Assembly: GCF_030867145.1 (NCBI RefSeq)
Contig: NC_134417.1
Location: 11,757,577-11,821,576 of the forward strand
Direction of reading: 5' to 3'
DNA from: Opisthocomus hoazin
Taxonomy: Eukaryota > Chordata > Aves > Opisthocomiformes > Opisthocomidae
Length of the DNA: 64,000 nucleotides
Shown: one piece after another, positions 10,547 to 23,844 of the stretch
Position numbering within the stretch: the first letter of the stretch is position 1
Layout of the letters: the number at the start of each line of letters is the position of its first letter
Translations under genes and position numbers: made by a program
The notes under the pieces: model-generated
What the model was told of the DNA's origin: nothing
Database searches by the model: none
What the model saw: the letters and a program-made list of their open reading frames with translations, nothing else

Positions 10547-13072
10547 CTAAGAAAAGACAGTTCAAACTTAGATGAAAATAACATTAGCTATTCAGACCAA
10601 GAAAATCCACGTATTTGGGACCTAGCTCGGTACTAATGTTTGCTGTTATACATTTACTAAAAGCAGAAAACAGCACAATACAACTTGACAAAATTTGAGA
10701 GAAGGTGGTTAGGACTTTGGAGGCTTTCTGAGCTCACTGACAGACAAGTTCTATTCCCAATTCTACCATGTTTTGCCCATACGATTTTAGGGAAATCACT
10801 TCATCTGGAACTACAGGAAGTGCTGATGTGAGCTAGATAACCAAATCCCATCAAAAAGGAGAACCTGGACTCCTTTGAAAATTCTTATTTAAAATTCCCC
10901 CATGTGGAAGAAAAGTGCCTTTAAATGTGCACAAGATATTCTGTATTTTCAGGACACGGAACGTTTTGGTATCTTTAAAAAAAAGCAAGGTAAAACACGA
11001 AAGATGTTCATATTAAAGCTGATGCATATAGAGCTGAAGAGACATACTCTGAAGAAATAGTTGACTTGAATTTTGCATAGGAGTAGCAGTCACCAATCAT
11101 TGCTGGTTTCCTTGCAGTTCTGTTTATTAGCTACAGCAAGCAGACTTCAGAATTGTATTCCAAACTTCTCTTTTATTCTTGCAGTTGATACAATGCACAC
11201 CGCTTGAGAACCACCGGTAAATAAACTTCACATTGCTACCTTGCAGTTTCAAACCCAGGGCTCACGGCAGATACTTACGCAGCTAAAAAACTGACACTGC
11301 TATGAAGGGAGCTGAACAAAAATGATAGGTTTGAAGATCTGTGCCAGGAAAGCCTGCATGTACTTGGCTGTGCAATCCGGAGCCCATCGGCAGACACCTT
11401 CCTCGCCAGCAACAGCAGGGTTTGGTCGTTGGCAACCCCTGTCCATGGTGCTTAACCGCCCCACCGCGCGACCCGGGGCTGGCGGCAGCAGGGCTGGGGC
11501 ACGGGGCTGGCGGGCAGCGAACACAGAGCTGTCCCCTGGTCTGCACGCAGGGCCGACGGAGGGTGTGTGGAGCCCTGAGAAGAGATATGCTCTGCGCTCG
11601 TCTGATTCTGGAAACAGTCTGGAACCTCCGAAGAGAAGTAAACAACGGGTAAAGCAGGGAGTCTGGACTTGCAGTCCTCTGGAACTGTCTTCGCTGAGAA
11701 CTAACCACTTAGGTTTGACAATACCATGGACCCTTCCTCACCTCTGTTCTTCAGATGAAAATATGACCTATCGTGTGGACTTCTGCTGGGATCAATACCG
11801 ACTGGCCAGTTTGGAGAACATCTTGCTCCGTTTTATGGGTGAAACAGTAGTTATGCTCCCTGGAAATACTATGTCTAGATTTTGACAGTATACCAACAGA
11901 GGGATGGTGCTTCTCCTCAGTGGTGGTGGTTGATGCACTGCAGCTAGGCTTCTCTCTGAGAATCTCCATCACCTGCGTTTGGATGAAGCTTAAAAAAGCT
12001 AATGGGCACTGATTCTCTGCTTTAGCAAGCTGTGAACACACTATAGCTTTCCTTGCTCTGGGTACTGAAAGAACTTCTGCCAGGCCTGCACGTTTCACAA
12101 AATTTGCAGAAACAAAGTAGTCTTTGAGATCTCCTTTTTCAAATAACATCAGAACAAAGTGGATTCAAAAGGTATCTGAGGAGCTAAACACACATTCAGC
12201 AAAAAAATCAAGCCTAAAAACTGCTCAGGCAGGCATGCAGTTTATTGACTCTATGGTGGGTATCTAGCAAGTGTGAAGTACAAGACTATGACAGGCCTTG
12301 CTCACAGCACAGAATGAAGAAAGTCAAGGTACAAACATTATACTCTCATTTCTGATATGTGCTAGATGCTCCATTTTCCCATCTCTAAAGCTGGAAAGGT
12401 ACTACTGACATTCACCACCTGTTTAGAAAAACTAACCCAGATAAGGAAATAAATTACTTTTTAATTTTAAGAGGCAAAGCACTACAATTGTCTTGAGACA
12501 GATAAGCTCAGTAGCAGTGGTATTAAAAAAACATAAATCATGAAATGCTGTCAAGACCAGATTCCTTAGAAAAGATAGTCATGTGACTCTGGAGTGCCTC
12601 GGAACCCCATGAAAACTTGTTGCTACTGTAAAGTGGTAATAAAAATACAACATTGGTTACATTCAGAATCTTCCATTAGAGCTTTATTCTTAAATGCCTC
12701 TTGAAGTGTTTCTGACAGTCTCTCTCTGCTGGCACTTGCTGATATGCTCAACAGCAAAGCTACTTGGATATACCATGAACTTATGAAAAAAATAAAGGCT
12801 GTTTTAACAGGACTCCTGAATTTGTAACTCTCCATTTTCACAAAGAAACAGACACTGCCATAAAACAAAATCAAAACAGAGAGTGGAGTGACTGGTGCTT
12901 GTACTTCCATGTTCACATGGTCCAGACATCAAAAGTGCATAGCAGGCTAAAGAGCACACTCAGTTATGCAAGAACTACAAGCCGTAAGCCAACATATAGA
13001 CACAACAGTATAAATAAAGGAAAAAAAACAGAACAGATCCTCGAACACCTTTAAATAAAACAAAGATCTTAC
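10547..13072 (-). other. TFDP2 intron upstream of the cassette exon
   Basis: A 2.5 kb phase-2 intron containing the weak SINE-like relic at 10.75 kb and a small GC-rich patch at 11.44-11.58 kb. An unrecognised 132-codon minus-strand frame at 11,751-12,149 has no splice-in evidence. Confidence 0.65.
10745..10808 (+). repeat. Possible MIR/CORE-SINE relic
   Basis: AGTTCTATTCCCAATTCTAC followed by a TTTTGCCCATACGATTTTAG block and GGAAATCACTTCATCT resembles the core of MIR-type SINEs (the region running from a TTC-A-TCCC box to a TTGGGCAAGTCACTT-like box). The similarity is judged by eye and is weak. Confidence 0.3.
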
Positions 13073-13194
13073 CCGGGGACCCAGCCAGAAGCTTCCGTTA
13101 TGTGTGTCTGTGTGACCATTGTTGGAGCTGAGTTATACGGACTCCCAATCAGAACACTCCCTGAATTGCTCAGTCTTTGTGATGTGCTTATGAT
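13073..13194 (-). CDS. TFDP2: TFDP2 coding exon, residues 63-103
   Basis: Starts IISTSQRLSNSGSVLIGSPY and ends EASGWVPG, the conserved linker before the DNA-binding domain. It has 122 bases, phase 0 at the start, and ends two bases into a glycine codon. Acceptor TTTCATAG, donor GTAAGA. It contains an in-frame ATG (residue 88, within PTMVTQTH) that would be the first usable start for any transcript beginning in the 14.4-15.3 kb CpG island and splicing directly to this exon. Confidence 0.95.
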
Positions 13195-14369
13195 CTATGA
13201 AATTTAGAAATAAAAACCGCAGCTCTCTTAAGAAAACAGAGGTTACCACAGCCCAAAAGTCACACTAAGCATGGTACTAAGAAAAAAATAGCTCTGTACC
13301 AGATGCAAGCTGCAGTCAAAATATACAGCAGAGATGTCATCAGAAGATCTTCATACATGAAAGTAATTATAACGCTGTTAAGTTTTCTACTAATTGTACT
13401 ACATTACTGTATTATTCATATGGACAAGACCTAGACAAATAGAAATAATTACTAGGTATGACAGATAGAATCTGTACCTATGTACATCTAACTGTTTCTT
13501 CGAGAGTACATCTAGGCAATTTCTTGATCACTGTAATCAATAACACCTCCTTTCCAACGGACTTGTCTCTTGCAATTGTCTCTCTTTGGTACCAAAGAAA
13601 ATGTGAGCTACAGGCAAAGTATTCTCTGCAGTTTTTAGCATTCACAAGATCTCAAGGCATTCCAGCAAGCTAATAATACAACTTTGTACCTATGGAATGA
13701 AATGTAAAGTCTGTACAGTATAGACAGAATTTACATTTATTCAAACCTGGTGGAATTGTATGTACAACAGTTGTTAGCACCAAGACACCTGGTCTCAACT
13801 TTTACATCACATCTAAGTTTATTCTTTCAAGTAGATCACCAGAAGAATTTAGAGAGTATTTAAAAATGAAACAGTATTATATTTAGTTGGTCTTTAAAGT
13901 TTCCCATTTCCTTAGCTTACTGAGCATTACTTCACATCCCTCCTAACACCACACCATGGTTACATGTATGTTATTTTTTATCTTGAAGACATAATTTTAT
14001 CTTACTGATTTTTGCAAGTGGATAGCTTGACAGAAACAAGTGAAAACACAGATTTAAGAAAAACCAAACCACAGGTACAAGGTAGGTATTTACTGGTTGA
14101 CACTGGAGAACAAAAGTTCCCCGGCTGGCTGCTTCACACACTGCATGCAGGCAAGGGAAAGATATCGACTTTTATCAGCTCACTGCTACATTGGCTTAGA
14201 GTCAGAAACGTTCTGTGATAGAATGATTAAATTTTAAAAGCTTGTTTAAGTTCAGCACTGGTGTAACACTAGTATGTAAAGGGAGAATCAGTAATACCCT
14301 ATTTCAGCTAAACATCGACCCAGTCCAGTAACTTTCTGTACCAATTCCCTGCAACCTTATAAGTAACGT

Positions 14370-15305
14370 TTATTTGCAGCGGGTGTGCGGTGCTGCCCGG
14401 AAGTGGCAGACAGGTGCCAGGGAGCAGAGATTCGAAACACCCTGCGCGCTGACACGCGTTTCGCCGCGCTGCCCCCCGAGGGCTCACCCCGCTCCGCCGA
14501 CGCCTTGCAAAGCGCCGGTCAAACGCGTCCCCGGGGGCGGCCGCGCTCGCTCTGCCCGCGGCGCCGGGACCGCCGCTCGAACCCGGGGGGGGGCGGGAGG
14601 GGAGGGGAGGCGAGGGGAGGGGGTGTCCCCGCTGCGCGTCCCTCCGGCCCCTGGCGCCACCTGGCGGCGGCCCCGCGGCCCCCTGGCGCCACTGGCCGTC
14701 ACGGCCGCGCGCGCCTGCGCGCGGGGACACCCACGTCACGGGTACGGAAGGCACAGACATGGCGTCACCGCGGCGTCACTTGTGACATCTGCCACCGAGC
14801 GCTCGCCTTCGCAAACGGCTGCGCCGAGGAGTTTCAGGCGCCGAACGCCACCCCCTCCGGCAGCAGGCACTGCCCCGCGGGCCGCCAGCCCCCGCGCAGA
14901 CCGAGCGGGGAAAGCGCAGCTCGCCCGAGCTTAGCGAGCGGAGCAGGCGCAGGGCGTGCTAAACCCCCGCACCTCAGCGCCAGCGCCTGGCTGGTACCGC
15001 TCCTGCTGCCAAGTCTGCACCCGCAGGCTGCATCTACAGAGGCCGCGACAAGGACCCGCAGCCAAGCGCCCAGGCGGCAGACTGCGCCGAGGGCACCGCC
15101 CGCACAGCCGCGCCCCAGCCGTCACCCTCCAGCCAGGCGCCCACCCACTGACCCCGGGCCGTCTGCCGGCTTCAGGGGTCCGGAGCACCCGCAAGGGCTG
15201 CGACCTGCAGCGGTTAAGCAACCCCAAACACCCTCGCGGCAGCAGCGTGCTGCTAACACGGGTGAGAGGCCAAAGCAGCGTCCACATTCCCACCATCAAG
15301 AAATT
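14370..15305 (-). promoter_or_regulatory. TFDP2: Second intragenic CpG island, candidate downstream TFDP2 promoter
   Basis: A CpG-rich block 1.2 kb upstream, in gene sense, of the exon for residues 63-103. It includes a purine-rich G tract at 14585-14623 and three TGACG half-sites read on the minus strand at 14732-14738, 14762-14768 and 14773-14779, which resemble CRE/ATF sites. A TTTAAA motif lies just upstream at about 15,320. A transcript starting here would first meet the in-frame ATG at residue 88. A GTGAGC donor candidate occurs on the minus strand near 14,484. Promoter activity is inferred from composition only. Confidence 0.4.
14585..14623 (+). other. G-rich purine tract with G-quadruplex potential
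   Basis: A 39-base run with at least six G-tracts of three or more separated by one to four bases, on the plus strand, i.e. the template strand for TFDP2. It sits inside the 14.4-15.3 kb CpG island. Confidence 0.7.
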
Positions 15306-16566
15306 GTGAACGTTCTTTTTTAAACGGCCTGGAACACGACACAGCCGTACACTGGATGTCTTGGGAGGCCTGTGTTAATGGCTATTTAATAAGCAAATGT
15401 TTTTTGAATATAGATCTATCCTCACAAAGCAGCTGAATAAAATAATTCAAAAATTTAAAAATTTAAAAACAAATAAAATGGGTGTCTCGCACCACGCAGT
15501 AGCTTTTGCAACTTCTACCTGCTACAGAACCTAAACTGTGACCAGGGTTTATTTAAACCAAAAGCAGGGCTGTGAGAAGTCACTCGTAAGAGGAGGAACC
15601 GCATTAACCAGCCGCTCTCCCCTGTTTTGGCCACTATTTATTGCACTCACAGAATACATCTGCTGCAGCAGACCCACTCCAGTGAAATGCTGCAGGGCAC
15701 ATGCCCTAGCAACACCTGCAGCCGCACCGATGGACCGAGGAAGCTGCGCCCTGGCAGGCAGCCTGTGGCTCGTACTTCAGACAGAGAGCTCTACGCGGCG
15801 GAGAACGCAGCTGGGGGGGCTGGCTGTAACGCTTGTGCCCATCTGCCCCACTGGGATAAAAGCCACTGAAGAACAGTGATAACTTCTGATGTGAAGAAGA
15901 CCCACCACAATAATTTATAAAACACATTAAATGGTTCTTGCACTCAGGCTAAGTGCTTGGGAAGTGAGCATCAGGTTACCAGAAACAGTTTACTGTATTG
16001 GCTATTTAGTTCTCTGGCCACCAGCAAACTGAACATTTTTCTCAAAAAAAGACCCAGAATCCCTGAAATGGCAACGTATGTTCATATACAGTTATCATTG
16101 ACAGGAAAAGACAGTTTTAAGAAAAATAGTTTTAACACGTTAAATCTCGAGCCATACATCGGAGACCCTTAAGTCTTTGGCAAGGCTGCAGATTTACTGC
16201 TGAGAACATGACTCAAAACATTCAAACAGTACCAATAACATTCTTAATGAGATTTTTTTTTTCCTTGATACACTTTTAAGTAATAGTTAAAATAACGGGT
16301 AAAGTCGTTCCAATTTGCATTCCAAGCCAGGAAGACAGGTACCCCCTAAGGCCACACACAAGGTGGCTGCTGGGAGCGGCTTGCTGCACCCACCTGTCAC
16401 CACCTTCCCACCCAGGCGGGCTCTTCAGCAGCCTCTGCAGCCGAGGCACCAAATGCCAAGGTCCCCGCACTGTTCACATCCTTGTTTTTCATCTTTCCAT
16501 ATTATATCAGCAGGAAGCGACGCAGCCAGTTGCACCAGTTAGCACTGCTGGAGTTGCAAAACTTAC
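15306..16566 (-). other. TFDP2 intron part upstream of the 14.4 kb CpG island
   Basis: It holds the TTTAAA motif near 15,320, an AAATTT-rich simple stretch near 15,450, and a mid-GC patch at 15.6-15.85 kb without recognisable coding or repeat content. Confidence 0.55.
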
Positions 16567-16670
16567 CATTTGGGGTCCAACATTCACATTGATTGGTCCT
16601 AAGGTTTTTGGCAAAATCTTAGTTGGGGAGTTGGTGCTGGAAACCGGTAATGTGATTATTGAAATATTAC
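16567..16670 (-). CDS. TFDP2: TFDP2 coding exon, residues 28-62
   Basis: Encodes NISIITLPVSSTNSPTK followed by ILPKTLGPINVNVGPQM. The final codon is ATG (residue 62), directly abutting the splice junction. Shorter DP-2 forms that start at this methionine are known in mammals, so the start is present and positioned to be used here. It has 104 bases: the first two complete a glycine codon and the end is in phase 0. The acceptor is TTTTTTAG and the donor GTAAGT. Confidence 0.95.
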
Positions 16671-19600
16671 CTAAAAAAAGCAGTAAAAAGAGAGTTTTAA
16701 ATTACTTCCTTAGTAACCTATGAAGAACACGTTGGTAAATTCTCACATCACTTTAACGTTTTGGAATCAGGTTAGCTTTTTTGCCTGCAAACACACCCTC
16801 ACGTAAAAGCCCCCAGACCTTTTAGCAGATGTCACAAGGACACCTCACAAAACTATGACTTCACTCTTTCACCTTTAAAATTTCGTGTTAGTGTTTTGTT
16901 TCCAGAGACAACTTCTTCTTGCCTAAGAGAAAGAGCACACAGCCTGCCATACCTCAGCATTAAGTTAATGAGCATACTTCGAGGAAGTAGTTGGCATACA
17001 AAGCCTATTTATAATCGTAAGCACACGTACAAAATACGTATCCCTGTATCTTCATAGCCTTAACCATTCCTCATTGGACTGAAGTACTCCACAAACATCA
17101 GTCAAGCACGCCTATACAGATGGAGCAAACGACGCCTTTACACGTTACCTAAAGTAACAGAGCAGGCAGCTGGACGTCAAGATAAAGCCAACTACGCCAG
17201 CTCTAAGCCAGTGCATTCTCATCCCAAGATGTTTGTTGTCTTTGTGACCCCAGATCACTTATGGATCTAACTCATCCTGCCGTCACACAGAGGAGCGCAG
17301 CTCTATGCTGAGACCCTCACAAATGCTGCTGCTCCTCCTTGATTCCAAATTGTATCTTGTAATCTTGATTATTCACATGTCTTCACCTAAACTGTCATGC
17401 AGCACTACCACTAGCCCCTGAGAGTTCAAACTGTCATACACAAGCCACTCAGAGCGGTGAACAGGCTTATTTATCTACGGACATTGTGGCAGCAGCAGCT
17501 CCTGCCTCTGACAGATTTGAAGCAAGAGAGCTGGGACTCTATCAATCAAATACCTCCCCTCACTCTTACGCACAGCCTTATTCAAACGGGACACGACAGT
17601 GGTGCGTCTGGAGGTAGAATCAAAGGTAAGGAAGAGCTGCCACTGCCTCGTCATCCAGAGTCAGCCCCTGGGGTGACAAGCTGTAAGGACAAGGATTGGC
17701 TCCTGAAGAGCTACTTACGCTCTCTGGCACTAGCAGCCAGAAACTGAAGGCACCTGAGGTGACGGGTTCCCTCAGAACAGCACAGACACCAGCCCTCGCC
17801 ACTGCCCTGCCCTCCTCCTTCCACAGCAGCCAGCCAACGGTCAGCTTAGCCCAGATGGTCCCCAAGCTGACTCTGGTGTTCGACATCTCTGTTCCCTGGT
17901 CTTTTCTCATATAACCTGCTCTCCTCCACTGCCCACTTTTCTCCTCCCACTTGGTCCTGAACCATGTTTTTTGGTGGTGGGGTTTTTTTTAAACTTTTTT
18001 TTATTTTACTACACCTATGTTCTGCCATGAGGTAACTGGAAAATCATAAACTCCACAGTGTAACTTCTCTGTAACACGAAGCAGAAGCAACATAATTGAG
18101 AGACCACTACTACTTAAAAAAAGGATCTTCTGTAGCTACATCACAGAAGTAGAAAAGATGTAGACATATGCAAAATCTTACCTTTATAAAAAATGAACAC
18201 TGATATGAGAAATATTTACAATTTGAGACAAGGAAGTCCTAATGTTCTGTGTAAATTCTTTTTGGCACCTGGAATAACACTACTACTAAATATTAATTTT
18301 CCAAAAGGCAGATGTGTACATGAGAACATCTTCAGAAGAAGCTTGTTTTTTCTTTATTCAATAAATTGAAAATTTATTCAGCCACCTAGCTGACCTAGAA
18401 AAAAAACCTTCCAAAACTCACACTCTCGCAAACCCAGCCCCACAGTAAATCCTTGTTCTATTATGAAATACCTTTCAGGAGGTAGTACCAGAGTGCACAA
18501 GACAACAGTAATTAATGATTTACATACATTGTGTTCACATTCTGAGCTCAAAACAGTGCTCCAAACTGGCCAGTTACTTGTCAGTTTTACTTTTGCTACA
18601 GGATTTGCTAAGCTGTGCTAGCATATTCTCACCAAAACCTAGCCTCCCCTCCCTTTGCAGGCTGTTGTCATCAGTGAGATGCCTGTCACTTCCCAGTACT
18701 GCTGCAGAAATTTTCCTCTTTTCTGCTGCAGCTGAAACTTTTGACCCCTTTTTCTCCAAGATCAGCTCTCATGCTATTTCTCCTTGCCCCTTTTCTTACC
18801 ACGGAAAAGAAATAAATTATTTTCTCTGGTGCCAACAACATAAGGTCACATGGCAAAGTGCAGTAAAACTCTGAAACGTCAGCATTTGGCTTGCAGTTCT
18901 CTTACCACAGGGCTACATCACAGAGTTGTCTCCTGTGACACTTCCTGGCCTGCAAGAGGCACAGAACGTCATGCCTCACAGCGCGAGACCAGGACGTGTC
19001 AGCCTCATGGTACCGTACAACTGGCTCTGCTGGTGCACCATCCAGTGTACAGGTCTACCCACTGTCCCACACCAATTGCTGTGCACACCGCTTGCTTGTT
19101 TCTCAACACGTGGCATGTAGATTGTCATCTCTTTGCACCGACAGTTTTTAATGTATGTATGCACGTGTACAGAGATACACACACCCCTGCACCCCCCCTT
19201 GCACGCACCTGCAGACTCTCTACAAACTGTAGCTTAAAAATACAATACCCATGGCCAAAACCACACAACCACCAGACCGACTGTAGCAGTCCTGGGAAAA
19301 ACACTAATTAAGAGCTACTGCTGCACCGTGCCTTCATTCACAAGGCTACCGAGACAAATGTATAAAGTCACCATTAGGACAACTTTAGCCAATACAAGGG
19401 TTGTTCCAATTACTTGATCTTGACTTTAAAAAGAGAGCTGCTTACATACAATATATGTCTAGAAGTCTTTTTGGCTAGAGTTACTGTCAGTAAGAAAGAT
19501 CGTCATCTTGTAATCCCTACACAAATCCTCCACTTAGCAGCAGCAGCGTCAAAATGATCTTAAGAGTTGATCAAGTTTTCAAATAAATGTTTCCCTGCCC

Positions 19601-20766
19601 TTGTCCTTACTTTTAAATTTCTTTATGGGCAAATATATATATGCGAATGTGTTGACTTTTAAACACAGACAGGATGGAAAGGGATGAGTTTCTTTTCATG
19701 AGCAAGGTGTCTCTTATACACCATGGGTAGAAAGAAAGAGCAACCAAATTTTTCACAACAAGAGATCATTCTGTGTGTTTGTCAGCAGTTGAAAAAATGG
19801 TAAACAAAGTTTTATCACTTATAAATATTCCCTCTCGTCTTTTTTTTTTTTCAAAAATAGTGTCATAGTCCAGATACTCATGTGACCTCAACTGCTCCAA
19901 ACACTCCCGTCCCATCTCTCTTCACAGCAAATATGATAGTTGATTCAGTTAGTTGCTGCAAAAAGATAATGCACTTCCAAATAGGGCACACCAGCACCCC
20001 AACCACAACAGATTTTGCAGTCAGTGTCACCAGTGGCACTACTCTTCTCTAAACAAAGAGCATCTTCCAAGAGCACCCCATCCGGCCCACGGCCCTTGCA
20101 CAGTGGCAGCCCAGGTCTGTGCAACACAGCTGCCACTGAAAGGCCTGGAGCTGGCCGGGACCAGTCCCAGCACAATTAAAAAACAACCATCACCACAAAC
20201 TGGAAACTGCCAACACAAGTACAATCGGCTCTGAGAGCAGGCACTTGCTCATTAAGATGACTAGCTGTATTTTACACCAAATTTTTGATGTTAGTGCACC
20301 TCTGTTTGCTCAAGACCTAGTAATTTCTAAGGTTTTGAAGGCAAGGTAGTATTACAAAACTGCAAGCATCAACAGAAACACTCTTTTCAAGTCTTATTTA
20401 TAAAACAGCATATAAAAAGTAGTAGGACGATGTAGATGTCACAGTTTGTAGATCATCTAAAAAAATATTCAACAGATTTCTGTATTCAACTTCAAGCTGA
20501 AACATCACCAAGCTATTTATATATACTTTATCACATAGCAATTGTAAGAGCTTTAAATATGATCAAATTCCACATAAATGCCCCAAATAGGTTACACTGA
20601 TTTATGTTCCACTGAAAAACAGCAGTGCGTACAGTTATAAGCTGAACACAATGAGACCCATCAGCCTCCTAGTCACGGTAATCTTATTGCATGGATGAAA
20701 AAGGTCAGCAGAGATGGATCAAACTAGCATGATTTGTATAATAATACTCAATTCTTATATAATGTT

Positions 20767-20845
20767 TCTCAGCAGCACTTTCAAAGCACAAAAGGAGGTC
20801 AGTGTCATTATTCCCATTTTACCTATGTAAAACCGAGCACATGGG
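20767..20845 (+). repeat. Possible ancient L3/CR1-type 3' end relic
   Basis: GTCAGTGTCATTATTCCCAT then TTTACCTATGTAAAACCGAG resembles the ancient amniote repeat tail whose usual wording is ATTATCCCCATTTTACAGATG followed by a GGAAACTGAGG-like block. This is a by-eye match only. Confidence 0.3.
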
Positions 20846-22585
20846 AAAGAAACCCACTTCAAACTCTCATAGAGGGGGGATAACTGCAATATATATAAAC
20901 CCACCACAAACCCTGCATGCTTGTCACTGATGCAAATTTGAAATAAAAATCTGTCAGTGGACATACGTATGTTTCTCTTAGAACAAAAGCACTTTGCTTC
21001 TACATATATTATTTTTCCAACCCTCAGTCACTACTGTCAACCAGTCAACCACTGTTGCTATTCTTTCATATTTAGAAAAACGTGATCACTACATAACTAT
21101 TATTCTTCCTGGAATTTGAAAAATATGTTTACTTGCACACACAAAGAAAAAATAAATTTAAATGATCTTCAGCTTTAAGTAGTCACAGAATGAAGTTATT
21201 CATGTTTACGTACATGTATGCTTACATGCACACACTAGCTAACTGTCCACAAGACCAACTTTAAATTGTTATGTGGCATCCTACATAGCTAACATTCACA
21301 CAAACAGCATGGACTCCTATACAAATATGAAGCTAAAGAGATTTTTTCCTGTATAACTAAATCTGTTAGGTCTGCAGCTTAGTTGCAAAGATAATCAGAA
21401 ACAATGTCAACCGGAGAATCTATAGAATCTGTCACAGCCAGTTTGAAGGCAACCATAGCTGATGGGGAGCACAGACCAACCGGCTGGGGTCACACACAAT
21501 GCATACATCAACAAAAAAACTCTTTGAATTTTTACACAAAACACCAGGGAAGTGTTAGTAATTTGGATTTCATATTCAGAGCTTCGAAACAAGTGTCCAC
21601 ATTTTCGAAAGTGTATCAGTGAGCAGCCATTTTAAATAATACAGCCTACGGCTTGATGGTAACGGCAAAAAGAACCCCAGTTCCTAGTTGTGAAATATTG
21701 GAAGTCCATTAGAATATTTTGCAGTAACTTACATTATTGTGCCCTCAGGCTCCTCGATTATGCTAAAACACAAATTGATCTCCAAGATCAGGATACAGCA
21801 TTACAAAAGCATATAGAAAAACTGAATTATTAACATGCTGTTAGTCTGCACATATTTTCTTGGTACATTTCTTCATTCGTTTATTGCACAAACTCACTAG
21901 GCTATAAACCCAACTTTAAAAATGTCATAGTCTGTAGAAGCGCATACGTATCTAGAAATATATGAAAACAAAGAGATCAAAGAAAAAACAAAATGGGGCA
22001 GATGGTATCTCGGTGTACTTCAGGCTTACACTGACCAGTACATTTTCAGTCTTTTACCACTCAATTTGAGACCAATTTGTAGGTGTTAACAGTTGCATAA
22101 ATCTCAACGCACCAAGTGTAGGCCTATTGATAACCAATTCTGTTGTCTTGGTCATTTCAGCAGATCTCTTCAGGCACACAATGACCTCCCAGCGCTCTTC
22201 AGGCCTCGAGCTGGAACCCCCTAAGGCCCTCTTCCGATATTCAGCACAGTGCCACTAAAATTTGTTTATGCAGACCTCATCACCAATGCTCACTCCTGCC
22301 TGCAAGCCAGCACAGCCACGGCTATGGCTTTGTAGTGAACTTGCCTTCTTTTCCTTTGGCAAGCGGGAACAATGGGTCTCTTTTGGCTGAATCTGTTTCC
22401 AGTCCCAGTGAACCGCTCAGCCACCTACTCAGCTATGCTGGCACTAGGCAAAGGAAAATGTTTAAAGGCAGCTGTGAGGTGACCAGAGCCAACTTAACTG
22501 CCACTATTTCCAGAGAAGATGTCTATCAAAGCAAGCAAAAGATTACATCACAACAGAAGGCAGAAAATGGTAAATATGTGAATTA

Positions 22586-22606
22586 AAAAGAAAGAAAGAA
22601 AGAAAA
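22586..22606. repeat. (AAAG)n microsatellite
   Basis: About five tetranucleotide units followed by an A-rich run, in a TFDP2 intron. Confidence 0.85.
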
Positions 22607-23844
22607 AAGACAGAGACATCTCTCTTACTGCTTCCATTGCAGTAGCATAGGCATATGGCAGTCTTGTGCACTGAGAAATTTCTAAAACGCCAGCCCTACC
22701 AGGACTTTGTAAAAATTAGGTACTGCATAACAGAAGACATAACAAAAAACAAAAAGATTGAAACAAAGTTCATTGTGAAGTTCTACTAAAAGCTAAGATT
22801 CCCACCCAAAGCAATCTGGATTGCAATTTGATCTGAGTAAGTGATCCTGCCTCATGGAGCCTGTTGCAAGACTGGTGGTCTAGAGCTGGACTCCCTTTTC
22901 CCTCCACAGCAATAAACAGAAAACACCATGTAAATTTATAGAATTTAAGAATACAGTAACAAATAAAGTGTTAACTAAGGACAGTACAATCTCCAGTATA
23001 CATTCTAAGATGAGAATCAAATATGTCACTCATAGTCAACCAGTTGAAAACTGTTGCTTCTTTCTTCCACACCCTATTAACTCATAAGTGTCAACTTGCT
23101 CTTCATAGACAGAAGCGGATCCGTACCCAGTGTCTTCCCTCGGATACAGACACACTGGGTCAGCCGATAGATTTTGCTTAGGAGGCAAGCAGAACAGTTA
23201 ACCTGTGGAACAAACTCATTTTTTAGGTGCAAGAGTATCCCCCATGAAAGATAACAAAATACAGTTTCAGTAACTTTTATAATTTTTTTTACAGGCACTT
23301 AAAAATTTAGAGTTCTTTACATTTTCAGGTCATTATCTACTGAAAATTAAGCTTGTGCTCCAGGTGACTTCTCCGTGTCTTTAATTGGTCTGATTTACTT
23401 TTGGGAGTATCCCTTACTTGCAGGTCATGTACATCAAGTGCTTTTAAAATAAGCTAAAAGCACGCCAAAACAAGACCTTGTAAACAGTATAATTAAAAAT
23501 GCAACCTTATCAAATACAAGTTAATCCTTCCTAGACTTTTTTCCATTTATATGGAATGGAGTTTTGAATGAAACGACCTTGTTACAGGAAACATCTTGTT
23601 TTTTTCGGAAACAAATTCTCATCGTGAGCTTTCCAGCTCAAAGTCTGGTAAGATTTTCTTTTTCTCCCAAACCAAGCCTGATTTTGCTGTTGTTTTTGTT
23701 GTAACTGTAATAGTTCTGATCAAACCCCGACTTCTTAAGTTTGTGAAAAACACTAACTCCTATGTAACTCCCTCCCCCCAACCTACGCTAACTGTTCTTG
23801 GTAAAGTACGTACTTCACAAGCACAGTTAGAAGAATGGGCAGAC

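Larger units (their letters stand above)
16671..23844 (-). other. TFDP2 intron, left part
   Basis: Seven kilobases of mostly AT-rich sequence with a mid-GC stretch at 17.3-17.9 kb, one possible ancient repeat relic at 20.8 kb and an (AAAG)n tract at 22.6 kb. No coding exon of DP-2 is missing that would be expected here. Confidence 0.6.

Noticed and set aside
11751..12149. 132-codon minus-strand frame containing LAKAENQCPLAFLSF
   Set aside because: It looks less biased than other frames, but I recognise no family, no acceptor/donor pair joins it to TFDP2 in frame, and DP-2 has no such insert. It would need transcript or homology support.
14385..15323. 312-codon plus-strand frame
   Set aside because: Lies wholly in a CpG island, has the same biased composition, and other long frames run antisense to it.
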